Positions 1 through 5,121 of a stretch of 5,133 bases of DNA are shown piece after piece. A program made the position numbers and the translations under genes. The notes under the pieces were generated by a model that saw only the letters and a list, made by a program, of their open reading frames with translations, did no database searches and was not told the origin of the DNA. The DNA comes from Chloroflexota bacterium (lineage in GTDB: Bacteria > Chloroflexota > Anaerolineae > UBA4142): positions 1-5,133 of the forward strand of contig JACQEA010000002.1 in the NCBI GenBank assembly GCA_016200825.1, read 5' to 3'. How positions within the stretch are numbered: the first letter of the stretch is position 1; each line of letters opens with the position of its first letter.

Positions 1-795
1 CATTTCATCTTTCGGAGTTTCGAGCAAGCCGGGCAAATCGCGCCAGCGCGCATCGTTCATAATATTTTTGAATCCCGCGCGCCCGATTTTTCCTTTGCCG
101 ATATGCGCGTGCCGATCGACGCGCGAACCCAGCGGCGTTTTGGAATCGTTCAAATGCCACGCTTTCACTTGTGCGATGCCGACGATATCCGAAAATTTCT
201 TGAACACGTCCGCGTATTTTTCTGGTTTGCGAAAATCGTATCCCGCCGCGAACAAATGACACGAATCGAGACACACGCCGATGCGCGCGTTGTCGTCAAT
301 CAATTCGCGCACGCGCGCGATTTCTTCAAACACGTGACAGAGATGATCGCCCTGACCAGCCGTATGTTCGATCAGCGTCATCACGCGCAAGTTGGGAAGT
401 TTGGATTGGATTTCGTTGAACGCATCGGCGACGCGTTTCAATCCAAACTCGACGCCTTTGCCTTTGTGCGAGCCCGGATGCAAAACTAAATAGGGAATGC
501 CGAGCAATTCACAGCGCAACAATTCATCTTCGAGCGCGGCGATGGATTTGCGCCACAACACTTTATCCGGCGACGCGATGTTGATGAGGTACGATGAGTG
601 CGCGACGATGGGCGCGATGCCGGTCTCCGCGCGCGCCGCGCTGAATCGTTCCGCGTCGGCGGTCGTCAATGGTTTTGCTTTCCATTGATTATTATTTTTT
701 GTGAACATCGCGAGCGATTCGCAACCAACGCTTGCCGCGCGCAGAATCGCGTTTTCAACTCCACCCGCGATAGACATATGGGCACCTAGACGCAT
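1..795 (-). CDS. nfo: Endonuclease IV (AP endonuclease), 3'-truncated by the window edge
   Basis: Base-excision repair enzyme that cleaves DNA 5' of abasic sites and removes blocked 3' ends; a cytoplasmic TIM barrel with three metal ions. I translated 265 codons from the ATG at 795 to the left edge with no stop; the family is about 280-285 residues, so only the C-terminal tip is missing. All nine expected metal ligands can be placed by motif: His66 (AHSSYLIN), His106 (LHPGSHKGKG), Glu143 (LIEHTAGQG), Asp177 and His180 (GVCLDSCHLFAAGYD), His214 (WHLNDSKTPLGSRVDRH), Asp227, His229, and Glu259 (LLETP). One oddity is His144, where most members have Asn in the ENTAGQG motif. The start is supported by GGAGG at 801-805, five bases upstream of the ATG. 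The gene lies 102 bp downstream of kbl in the same direction, with a hairpin repeat between them, so co-transcription is possible but unproven. Identification is very secure. Confidence 0.96.
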   Translation of the reverse strand, partial: MRLGAHMSIAGGVENAILRAASVGCESLAMFTKNNNQWKAKPLTTADAERFSAARAETGIAPIVAHSSYLINIASPDKVLWRKSIAALEDELLRCELLGIPYLVLHPGSHKGKGVEFGLKRVADAFNEIQSKLPNLRVMTLIEHTAGQGDHLCHVFEEIARVRELIDDNARIGVCLDSCHLFAAGYDFRKPEKYADVFKKFSDIVGIAQVKAWHLNDSKTPLGSRVDRHAHIGKGKIGRAGFKNIMNDARWRDLPGLLETPKDEM

Positions 796-823
796 TGAAT
801 CCTCCGAATCAGAAATGGATCTT

Positions 824-887
824 ACCACAAAGAACACAAAGGGCGCGAAGAAAATCTTTTCTTTGTGTTCTTCGTGTCCTTTGTGGT
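824..887. repeat. Hairpin repeat built of nonamers, kbl-nfo gap
   Basis: Two 27-nt arms (824-850 and 861-887) are inverted copies matching at 21 of 27 positions, with every difference a transition. The ten-base centre, AAAATCTTTT, can extend the stem further. Each arm is three nonamers: ACCACAAAG, AACACAAAG, GGCGCGAAG on the left, and ACCACAAAG, GACACGAAG, AACACAAAG for the reverse complement of the right. It starts 10 bp after the kbl stop and fills most of the 102-bp kbl-nfo gap. No T-run follows it on the minus strand, so it is not a standard intrinsic terminator, though the RNA hairpin could slow transcription or protect the upstream mRNA end. Repeats of this look are common between genes in environmental bacterial genomes; that is recollection, not a search. 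Confidence 0.85.
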
Positions 888-897
888 TAGATGTTTT

Positions 898-2094
898 CTA
901 CCGAACAACACCCAACTCTTTTCCCACTTTTGCAAACATTTCAATTCCGCGATCCAGATCCGCGCGCGCGTGCGCGGCGCTGATCATCACGCGCAAGCGC
1001 GCTTTGCCTTTCGCGACGGTGGGATAAGTGATTGGCATCGCGAAAACATTTTCCTCAAACAAGCGCGCGCTAAATTTGCGCGCGAGCATTTCATCGCCGA
1101 GCATTATCGGCGTGATGGGCGTTTCGCTTTTGCCGGTGTCGAAGCCCAATTTTTTCATTTCGCTTTTGAAATAACGCGCGTTCTCCCATAATTTGTCCAC
1201 GAGTTCGGTTGACGATTCCAAAATATCCACGCTCGCAAGACACGCGGCAGTATCCGCGGCGGTGAGCGCGGACGAAAATAAAAACGGACGCCCGCGCTGA
1301 TTCAACCATTCCACAATTTCGTTTTTTCCCGCGACATATCCGCCCACGACGCCGAATGCTTTCGACATCGTGCCGATTTCAATATCGACGCGCCCGTGCA
1401 TTTTGAAATGATCTACAATGCCGCGCCCGCCGCGACCCAACACACCTTCGCCGTGCGCGTCATCAATCATCAACATCACATCATGCTTCTCCGCAATATC
1501 AACGAGCGCCGGCAGTGGCGCGATGTCGCCGTCCATTGAAAAAACTCCGTCGCTGATAATCAACGCGCGCGTGTAGGGGCGACCCTCGCGGTCGCCCTCT
1601 TTCTTTATTGCATCATCCAACGCGCCCGCGTCGTTGTGCGCGTACCGGACAATTTTCGCGCCCGATAATCGCCCGCCGTCAATGATGCTCGCGTGATTTA
1701 ATTCGTCGGAAAAAATTACATCGTCTTTGCCGACGAGCGCGCTGATTGCTCCGAGATTTGAAGTGAACCCGGACTGAAATACAATCGTCGCTTCCACGCC
1801 TTTGAATTTCGCGAGCCGCGCTTCAAGTTCGCGATGCAACGCCAAAGTTCCTGCAATCGATCGCACTGCCGCGGGACCCGCGCCGTACTGATCAATCGCG
1901 CGTTTTGCCGCGTCGCGCAAGCGCGCGTCGTTCGCGAGTCCTAAATAATTGTTGGAGCAAAAATTCAAAACGCGTTTGCCGTCCACGACAATCCACGCGC
2001 CTTGCGGCGATTCAATCGTGCGGATATTGTTGTAGAGACCTTGTGCGTGGAGATGATTTAGTTCTTCGGAAATCCATTTAAGTTTATTCGACAT
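898..2094 (-). CDS. kbl: 2-amino-3-ketobutyrate CoA ligase (glycine C-acetyltransferase), alpha-oxoamine synthase family
   Basis: PLP enzyme of the cytoplasm that cleaves 2-amino-3-oxobutyrate with CoA to glycine and acetyl-CoA, the second step of threonine degradation. From the ATG at 2094 it has 398 residues, the same length as E. coli Kbl. Visible motifs: NFCSNNYLGLAN near residue 45, NHASIIDG with the ring-stacking His134, TDG-like SDGVFSMDGDIAPL near 181-194, IDDAHGEGVLG with Asp211 and His214, and GTMSKAFGVVGG with the Schiff-base Lys245; C-terminal PTVAKGKARLR and SAAH are family hallmarks. Details such as AVRSIAGT and PLFG-region residues resemble the broad-specificity Thermus enzyme, so 8-amino-7-oxononanoate synthase side activity is possible. 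A GTG at 2118 is in frame, adding eight residues, but it abuts the heptamer repeat and has no clear ribosome site, whereas the ATG has GGA seven bases upstream. Adjacency to tdh strongly favours Kbl. A REP-like palindrome encodes residues about 166-174. Confidence 0.93.
   Translation of the reverse strand: MSNKLKWISEELNHLHAQGLYNNIRTIESPQGAWIVVDGKRVLNFCSNNYLGLANDARLRDAAKRAIDQYGAGPAAVRSIAGTLALHRELEARLAKFKGVEATIVFQSGFTSNLGAISALVGKDDVIFSDELNHASIIDGGRLSGAKIVRYAHNDAGALDDAIKKEGDREGRPYTRALIISDGVFSMDGDIAPLPALVDIAEKHDVMLMIDDAHGEGVLGRGGRGIVDHFKMHGRVDIEIGTMSKAFGVVGGYVAGKNEIVEWLNQRGRPFLFSSALTAADTAACLASVDILESSTELVDKLWENARYFKSEMKKLGFDTGKSETPITPIMLGDEMLARKFSARLFEENVFAMPITYPTVAKGKARLRVMISAAHARADLDRGIEMFAKVGKELGVVR
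1577..1597. repeat. REP-like palindrome in frame inside kbl
   Basis: Perfect 8-bp inverted repeat GGGCGACC / GGTCGCCC around a 5-nt centre CTCGC (plus strand), lying wholly inside kbl. On the coding strand it encodes the stretch EGDREGRP, in the loop between an alpha-helix and the beta-strand leading to SDGVFSMDG. By my hand alignment this loop is about three residues longer than in E. coli Kbl and about five longer than in the Thermus enzyme. The flanking GTAGGGGCGACC pattern looks like palindromes I remember from intergenic regions of Chloroflexota and other environmental genomes. Whether it arrived as a mobile repeat or arose from codon choice cannot be told from one copy. Confidence 0.7.
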
Positions 2095-2122
2095 GTTATT
2101 TTCCAAGTTTTTAGACACGCGT

Positions 2123-2185
2123 CTCTAGTTGCAAGTTCAGTTTTGCTAACGACAAGTGACTTGCGACTAGTGACTAGAAACTAGG
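2123..2185. repeat. Degenerate tandem array of 7-bp units between tdh and kbl
   Basis: On the minus strand the sequence reads in exact 7-base register as CCTAGTT, TCTAGTC, ACTAGTC, GCAAGTC, ACTTGTC, GTTAGCA, AAACTGA, ACTTGCA, ACTAGAG. Units 1-5 and 8-9 fit a consensus near ACTAGTC or its ACTTGTC form; units 6-7 are decayed. It contains the 11-bp palindromes CTAGTCACTAG and CAAGTCACTTG, and the left end can pair with the right end (CTAGTT with AACTAG, GCAAGT with ACTTGC). The tdh stop TAG lies inside unit 1. The array fills the gap up to the in-frame GTG at 2118. Confidence 0.8.
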
Positions 2186-3221
2186 GAATCATCACCACTT
2201 TCCCACTCTCACCGCTCTCCATCGTCGCAAATGCTTTTTCAAAATCCGCCATCTTGAATTTGTGCGTGATGATTGGCGACAAATCCACCGCGCCAGAACG
2301 AATCAATCCGCGCGCTTCGTACCACGTGTCCCATAATTTTCTTCCCGCGATTCCATACACGGTAATGCCGCGCAAAATTACGAGATCGCCCAAATCAAAT
2401 TCAAATGCTTTGCCCGGCAATCCCAACAATGCCGCCGCGCCGCCTTTTTTCAATAACGCGAATCCGTCGCGAATCGCGGAAGGCGCGCCGGACATTTCGA
2501 GCAGAACGTCCACGCCTTCGCCGTCGGTCGCCGCAAAAATTTTTTCGATTGCTTTCTCGCGCGTGACGTTGATCGTCAACGTCGCGCCGAGTTGCCGCGC
2601 AAGATTCAAACGATAATCGCTGATGTCCGTCGCGTAAATCGAACGCGCGCCCGCCGCGCGCGCGACGAGAATCGTCATCAATCCGACAGGCCCGCATCCC
2701 GTCACCAAAACTTTGCGCGCGACGACTGGCGTCGCCATTCCGGTATGCACCGCGTTGCCAAAATTTTCCATCAGCGCCGCGATTTCCGCGCGCATATCGG
2801 GCGGATTGAGCCATAGATTTTCGGCAGGCATCGCGACATATTCCGCGTAACAACCATCGCGATCTACGCCGATAATTTTTGTGTTGCGGCAAATGTGGCC
2901 ATTGCCGGTGCGGCAGAGATCGCACGTGTTGTCAATGATGTGACTCTCGGCGGAAACAAAATCGCCGATCTTGATTTGCGTAACGTCTCTGCCGATTTCG
3001 ACAACGTCTCCGCAAAATTCATGACCGACGATCAATGGTGGTTTCAAACGATTTGCCGCCCACGGATCCCAATGTAGAATGTGCAAATCCGTTCCGCAGA
3101 TGGACATCGCGCGCGTTTTGACCAGTGCCTCGCGCGCGCCAATAGTTGGAACGGGGACCTCGCGTAATTCTAATCCCGCGCCTGCGCGCGGCTTGACGAT
3201 GGCTTGCATTGTTTTTGGCAT
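2181..3221 (-). CDS. tdh: L-threonine 3-dehydrogenase, zinc-dependent MDR family
   Basis: Oxidises L-threonine with NAD+ to 2-amino-3-oxobutyrate, which the next gene, kbl, cleaves. 346 residues, close to the usual 341-350. The N-terminal GroES-like domain has the catalytic zinc site Cys42 (ICGTDLH, with Thr44 and His47), His67-Glu68 (GHE) and Glu152 before FGNAVHTG. The Rossmann fold has GCGPVG at 175-180, and Asp199 at the end of the second strand indicates NAD rather than NADP. LHILHWDPWA and GIAGRKLWDTW followed by VDLSPIITHKF are specific to threonine dehydrogenases and set it apart from sorbitol or other alcohol dehydrogenases. The structural zinc loop is unusual: Cys100, Cys103 and Cys111 are present, but the first position is Asp97. 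The ATG at 3221 has GGA six bases upstream; a second Met at codon 5 is less well placed. The stop codon is the first TAG of the heptamer array, ending the protein one to three residues earlier than E. coli and Thermus Tdh. Confidence 0.94.
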   Translation of the reverse strand: MPKTMQAIVKPRAGAGLELREVPVPTIGAREALVKTRAMSICGTDLHILHWDPWAANRLKPPLIVGHEFCGDVVEIGRDVTQIKIGDFVSAESHIIDNTCDLCRTGNGHICRNTKIIGVDRDGCYAEYVAMPAENLWLNPPDMRAEIAALMENFGNAVHTGMATPVVARKVLVTGCGPVGLMTILVARAAGARSIYATDISDYRLNLARQLGATLTINVTREKAIEKIFAATDGEGVDVLLEMSGAPSAIRDGFALLKKGGAAALLGLPGKAFEFDLGDLVILRGITVYGIAGRKLWDTWYEARGLIRSGAVDLSPIITHKFKMADFEKAFATMESGESGKVVMIP

Positions 3222-3244
3222 TGAAATTCCAGAGAAAAATTTTT

Positions 3245-3293
3245 ACCGCCAAGAACGCAAAGAGAAAAAATTATTTCTTGGCGGCTTGGCGGT
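3245..3293. repeat. Hairpin repeat of the nonamer family, hydrolase-tdh gap
   Basis: Outer arms ACCGCCAAG (3245-3253) and CTTGGCGGT (3285-3293) are a perfect 9-bp inverted repeat. On the right, CTTGGCGG occurs twice in tandem (3277-3284, 3285-3292); on the left a second unit, AACGCAAAG, follows. The centre is A/T-rich (AGAAAAAATTATTT). It is a variant of the repeat at 824-887 with CGCCAAG in place of CACAAAG. It overlaps the TAA stop of the upstream hydrolase (3293-3295) and fills most of the 71-bp gap before tdh. The AT-rich centre is too long for a typical terminator loop, so I do not call it one. Confidence 0.8.
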
Positions 3294-4144
3294 TAAACTT
3301 TTATTTTCGCGTCGAGCCACGCCGCGATTTTTTCAAACACCTCCGCGCTTTTACAATCCGTCGCGAACGAATGTCCCGAACCTTGAATCAAATAATATTC
3401 TTTATCGCTTGGGATCGCGTCAAACACTTTGCGCGTGCTCGTCGCTTTGACTACTGCGTCTTTTTCGCTTTGGATTATGAGCGCGGGCACGCGCAAAGTC
3501 TGCGCGCAGGAGAGCGCGTCTTGTTTGAGGAGGAGCGGAACATTATCAATTGGAATTTGGCGTTGCAAGAAACCTTGCTTTTCTGCGCGCGCGCGCGCCT
3601 GATCGTCGAAGAAAATATCTTTGTACGTGACGCGATAAGGAATGTACAGCGATTTGCGCGTCACGATTTTTTGCAAACGATTGACCGCATCCACGACGCG
3701 ATACGTGAGATATTCGCCGCCGCCTAATTCATCGCGCAGGCGTCCGACCGTTGCGCCTGCGACGACCGCGCGCACGCGCGCATCGCGCGCCGCCGCGCAA
3801 ATCACCGCGCCGCCGCCGAGTGAATGTCCAAAGAGCGCGATGCGTTGCGCGTCCACATTTTTTTGTGCGCTCACAAAATCAACCGCGTGACGCAAATCTT
3901 CTACCCACCGCGTTTCCGAAATCAACCCGCGCATTCCATCGCTTGAACCATGTCCGCGAAAATCAATCGCGAGTACGGTGTAACCGCGCGCGGAAAATTT
4001 TTGTGGATAGTCGCCGAACTCTGCATAGGTAGACGCGAGCCCGTGGGCAAAAACAATCGCGGGCGATTTGCGATTGCCGCTCGGTTCGAACCAAACGCCG
4101 CGCACCGTTTCATTATCACCAGACATGAACTCAATTGATTGCAT
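3293..4144 (-). CDS. Alpha/beta-hydrolase, serine aminopeptidase S33 / Hydrolase_4-like, substrate unknown
   Basis: Predicted cytoplasmic serine hydrolase of 283 residues; no signal peptide or membrane segment is visible. The fold is clear: oxyanion-hole motif AHGLAST (His34-Gly35), strand-turn motif IDFRGHGSSDG near 61-71, nucleophile elbow GHSLGGG with Ser108, the acid Asp229 in SEKDAVV, and His258 in GSGHSF. Between the nucleophile and the acid a helical cap (about 135-205) is rich in charged and aromatic residues, typical of esterases and acylglycerol lipases of this superfamily; the exact substrate cannot be read from the sequence. An in-frame GTG at 4150 is part of the Shine-Dalgarno sequence, so the ATG at 4144 is chosen. 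The gene precedes tdh by 71 bp; no known role for it in threonine degradation. Its stop codon lies at the edge of a hairpin repeat. Confidence 0.88.
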   Translation of the reverse strand: MQSIEFMSGDNETVRGVWFEPSGNRKSPAIVFAHGLASTYAEFGDYPQKFSARGYTVLAIDFRGHGSSDGMRGLISETRWVEDLRHAVDFVSAQKNVDAQRIALFGHSLGGGAVICAAARDARVRAVVAGATVGRLRDELGGGEYLTYRVVDAVNRLQKIVTRKSLYIPYRVTYKDIFFDDQARARAEKQGFLQRQIPIDNVPLLLKQDALSCAQTLRVPALIIQSEKDAVVKATSTRKVFDAIPSDKEYYLIQGSGHSFATDCKSAEVFEKIAAWLDAKIKV

Positions 4145-4145
4145 A

Positions 4146-4153
4146 ATCACCTC
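4146..4153 (-). promoter_or_regulatory. Strong Shine-Dalgarno site that decides the hydrolase start
   Basis: On the minus strand GAGGTGAT stands one base before the ATG at 4144, an eight-base match to the anti-Shine-Dalgarno end of 16S rRNA, with five bases between GAGG and the ATG. The GTG inside it (4148-4150) is in frame with the hydrolase and would otherwise be taken as the start, but has no ribosome site of its own. Confidence 0.8.
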
Positions 4154-4171
4154 GCTGTGAATTCAGTAGAC

Positions 4172-4186
4172 TTTATTCAGAATAAA
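4172..4186. promoter_or_regulatory. 15-bp palindrome upstream of hydrolase gene, possible operator
   Basis: TTTATTC-A-GAATAAA is a perfect 7-bp inverted repeat around one base, 27 bp upstream of the hydrolase ATG (4144). On the minus strand it includes TATTCT, a passable -10 element, with TTGCGT 18 bases upstream as a weak -35 that lies within the nonamer repeat. A promoter covered by a repressor site is possible, but the -35 match is poor (3 of 6) and an AT-rich palindrome this short could be chance. Confidence 0.3.
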
Positions 4187-4193
4187 AAATCTC

Positions 4194-4219
4194 ACCGCAA
4201 AGACGCAAAGAACGCTAAG
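4194..4219. repeat. Single-arm copy of the nonamer repeat
   Basis: Three consecutive units, ACCGCAAAG, ACGCAAAG and AACGCTAAG (9, 8 and 9 bases), belong to the same family as the repeats at 824-887 and 3245-3293. No inverted partner is present; the sequence passes after one base into a different repeat beginning TGTCATTCTGAGCG. It may be a remnant of a hairpin copy interrupted by that second element. Confidence 0.7.
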
Positions 4220-4220
4220 T

Positions 4221-4343
4221 TGTCATTCTGAGCGACTCCTTCGTTTCACTCAGGATAAACTCCGGAAGCGAAGAATCTTGTTATTCGACTTTGAATCTAA
4301 TTGCAACAACAAGATGCTTCGCGGAGTTTATAGTGAGCGAAGC
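4221..4343. repeat. TGTCATTCTGAGCG-type element with long imperfect inverted repeat
   Basis: Starts TGTCATTCTGAGCG (4221-4234) and contains AGCGAAGAATCT (4267-4278), the two ends of a repeat I recall as widespread in environmental bacterial genomes. Inside it, 4243-4282 and 4308-4343 form an imperfect inverted repeat: ATCTTGTT/AACAAGAT, GCGAAG/CTTCGC, ATAAACTCC/GGAGTTTAT and CTCA/TGAG pair in order, with a GGAA bulge and a 25-nt centre (4283-4307). The right edge lies 4 bp after the stop codon of the upstream esterase gene. No T-run follows on the minus strand. With the nonamer copy, it occupies most of the 203-bp gap, which holds no gene. Confidence 0.7.
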
Positions 4344-4347
4344 GAAT

Positions 4348-5121
4348 CTACTCAGCACTAGTGTGCGTCGCGATGAATTGCGTAATGCGCGCGAAGGCTT
4401 TTTCTTTGGCGTAATCTTCCAGCACGAGATGTCCGCCTTGTTCAACCCAAAACATTTCTTTCTGACCCGAACCAATGCGCGCGCAATAATCGTCCATCGA
4501 AGTTGGAAGAATCATTTGATCGCCGCGAGATTGGATCAAGAGCGCGGGCGCGCGGATTTCGCGCAAATCGTTGTGGAGATGCGGCAGAAAATCTTGAATT
4601 AAACTCGCGGCGGCGCGAACCGGATACGCGCGATAGCCGGGATGCTGCGCGTGTACGCGTGGGTCTTGCGTGTCATCGCGTTTTGGATTTTTGGGAATGG
4701 CGTGAATGACGTGGAACAAAAAAGGAAATCGCGTGAAGAGAGGTACGAACGGGTTTTGAATGGTAAACGGAGTCGAGACCGCGATCACCGCGCTGACCTT
4801 TTGATGCGCGGCGAGATGCAACGCGAGCGCGCCGCCCAGCGATAATCCAATTGGAATAATAAAATCGCACGCGGCAGATAATTTATCGAATGCCGCGCGC
4901 ACCGAGGCGTACCAATCGTACCAACGCGTGGGCGCGAGATCGGACAAATTGGTTGCGTGTCCGCTGAGCGCGGGCGCGAACGCGGTGTACCCTTTTTCAG
5001 CGAGATGTTCACCCAAGCCGCGCATTTCGTGCGGCGTGCCGGTGAATCCGTGAATCAACAGACAGCCGATGTGATTGCCGGTGAAAAAAAAAGGTTCTGC
5101 GTTCGCGAGGTAAGAGGGCAT
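4348..5121 (-). CDS. Carboxylesterase / monoacylglycerol lipase-like alpha/beta-hydrolase
   Basis: Predicted cytoplasmic serine esterase of 257 residues, resembling the Geobacillus carboxylesterase Est30 and the monoacylglycerol lipase of Bacillus H257 (both about 250 residues). Evidence: AEPFFF near the N-terminus, oxyanion loop HGFTGTPHEMRGL (His24-Gly25), LSGHATNLSDL and the following WYDWYASV segment, nucleophile elbow GLSLGG with Ser94, acid Asp201 in SRGDQMI, and His231 in GGHLVLED. The cap region (about 118-185) is proline- and aromatic-rich (PFVPLFTRFPFLF), consistent with a lipophilic acyl substrate; the exact one is unknown. The ATG at 5121 gives the family-typical N-terminus, but only 12 bases precede it, with no Shine-Dalgarno match and no in-frame stop, so an upstream start outside the window cannot be excluded. 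A run of nine T (minus strand; 5084-5092) encodes the FFF segment and is a possible sequencing or slippage error site; the frame is intact across it. Confidence 0.88.
   Translation of the reverse strand: MPSYLANAEPFFFTGNHIGCLLIHGFTGTPHEMRGLGEHLAEKGYTAFAPALSGHATNLSDLAPTRWYDWYASVRAAFDKLSAACDFIIPIGLSLGGALALHLAAHQKVSAVIAVSTPFTIQNPFVPLFTRFPFLFHVIHAIPKNPKRDDTQDPRVHAQHPGYRAYPVRAAASLIQDFLPHLHNDLREIRAPALLIQSRGDQMILPTSMDDYCARIGSGQKEMFWVEQGGHLVLEDYAKEKAFARITQFIATHTSAE

Noticed and set aside
103..489. 128-codon plus-strand open frame opposite nfo
   Set aside because: The minus strand encodes endonuclease IV with all metal ligands; the plus frame is a low-stop shadow with no motif.
824..887. Intrinsic terminator after kbl
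   Set aside because: A strong hairpin is present, but no T-run follows it on the transcribed strand, and the same element type recurs between other genes.
2095..2118. Upstream GTG start for kbl adding eight residues
   Set aside because: No clear Shine-Dalgarno site precedes it and it sits just after the heptamer array; the ATG at 2094 has GGA at a suitable distance and gives the family length of 398. It remains possible.
2123..2185. CRISPR array or phased operator array
   Set aside because: Units are 7 bp with no spacers and no helical-turn phasing.
2401..2925. 174-codon minus-strand open frame within tdh
   Set aside because: It overlaps tdh in another frame, its composition is almost all Arg, Ala and Gly, and tdh itself is continuous with full family motifs.
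3209..3727. 172-codon plus-strand open frame opposite the 3293-4144 hydrolase
   Set aside because: It is antisense to a hydrolase with a complete catalytic triad, is rich in Arg/Ala from CGCG strings, shows no recognisable motif, and begins inside tdh.
4145..4150. GTG start for the hydrolase at 4150
   Set aside because: This GTG is part of the GAGGTGAT ribosome binding site of the ATG at 4144.
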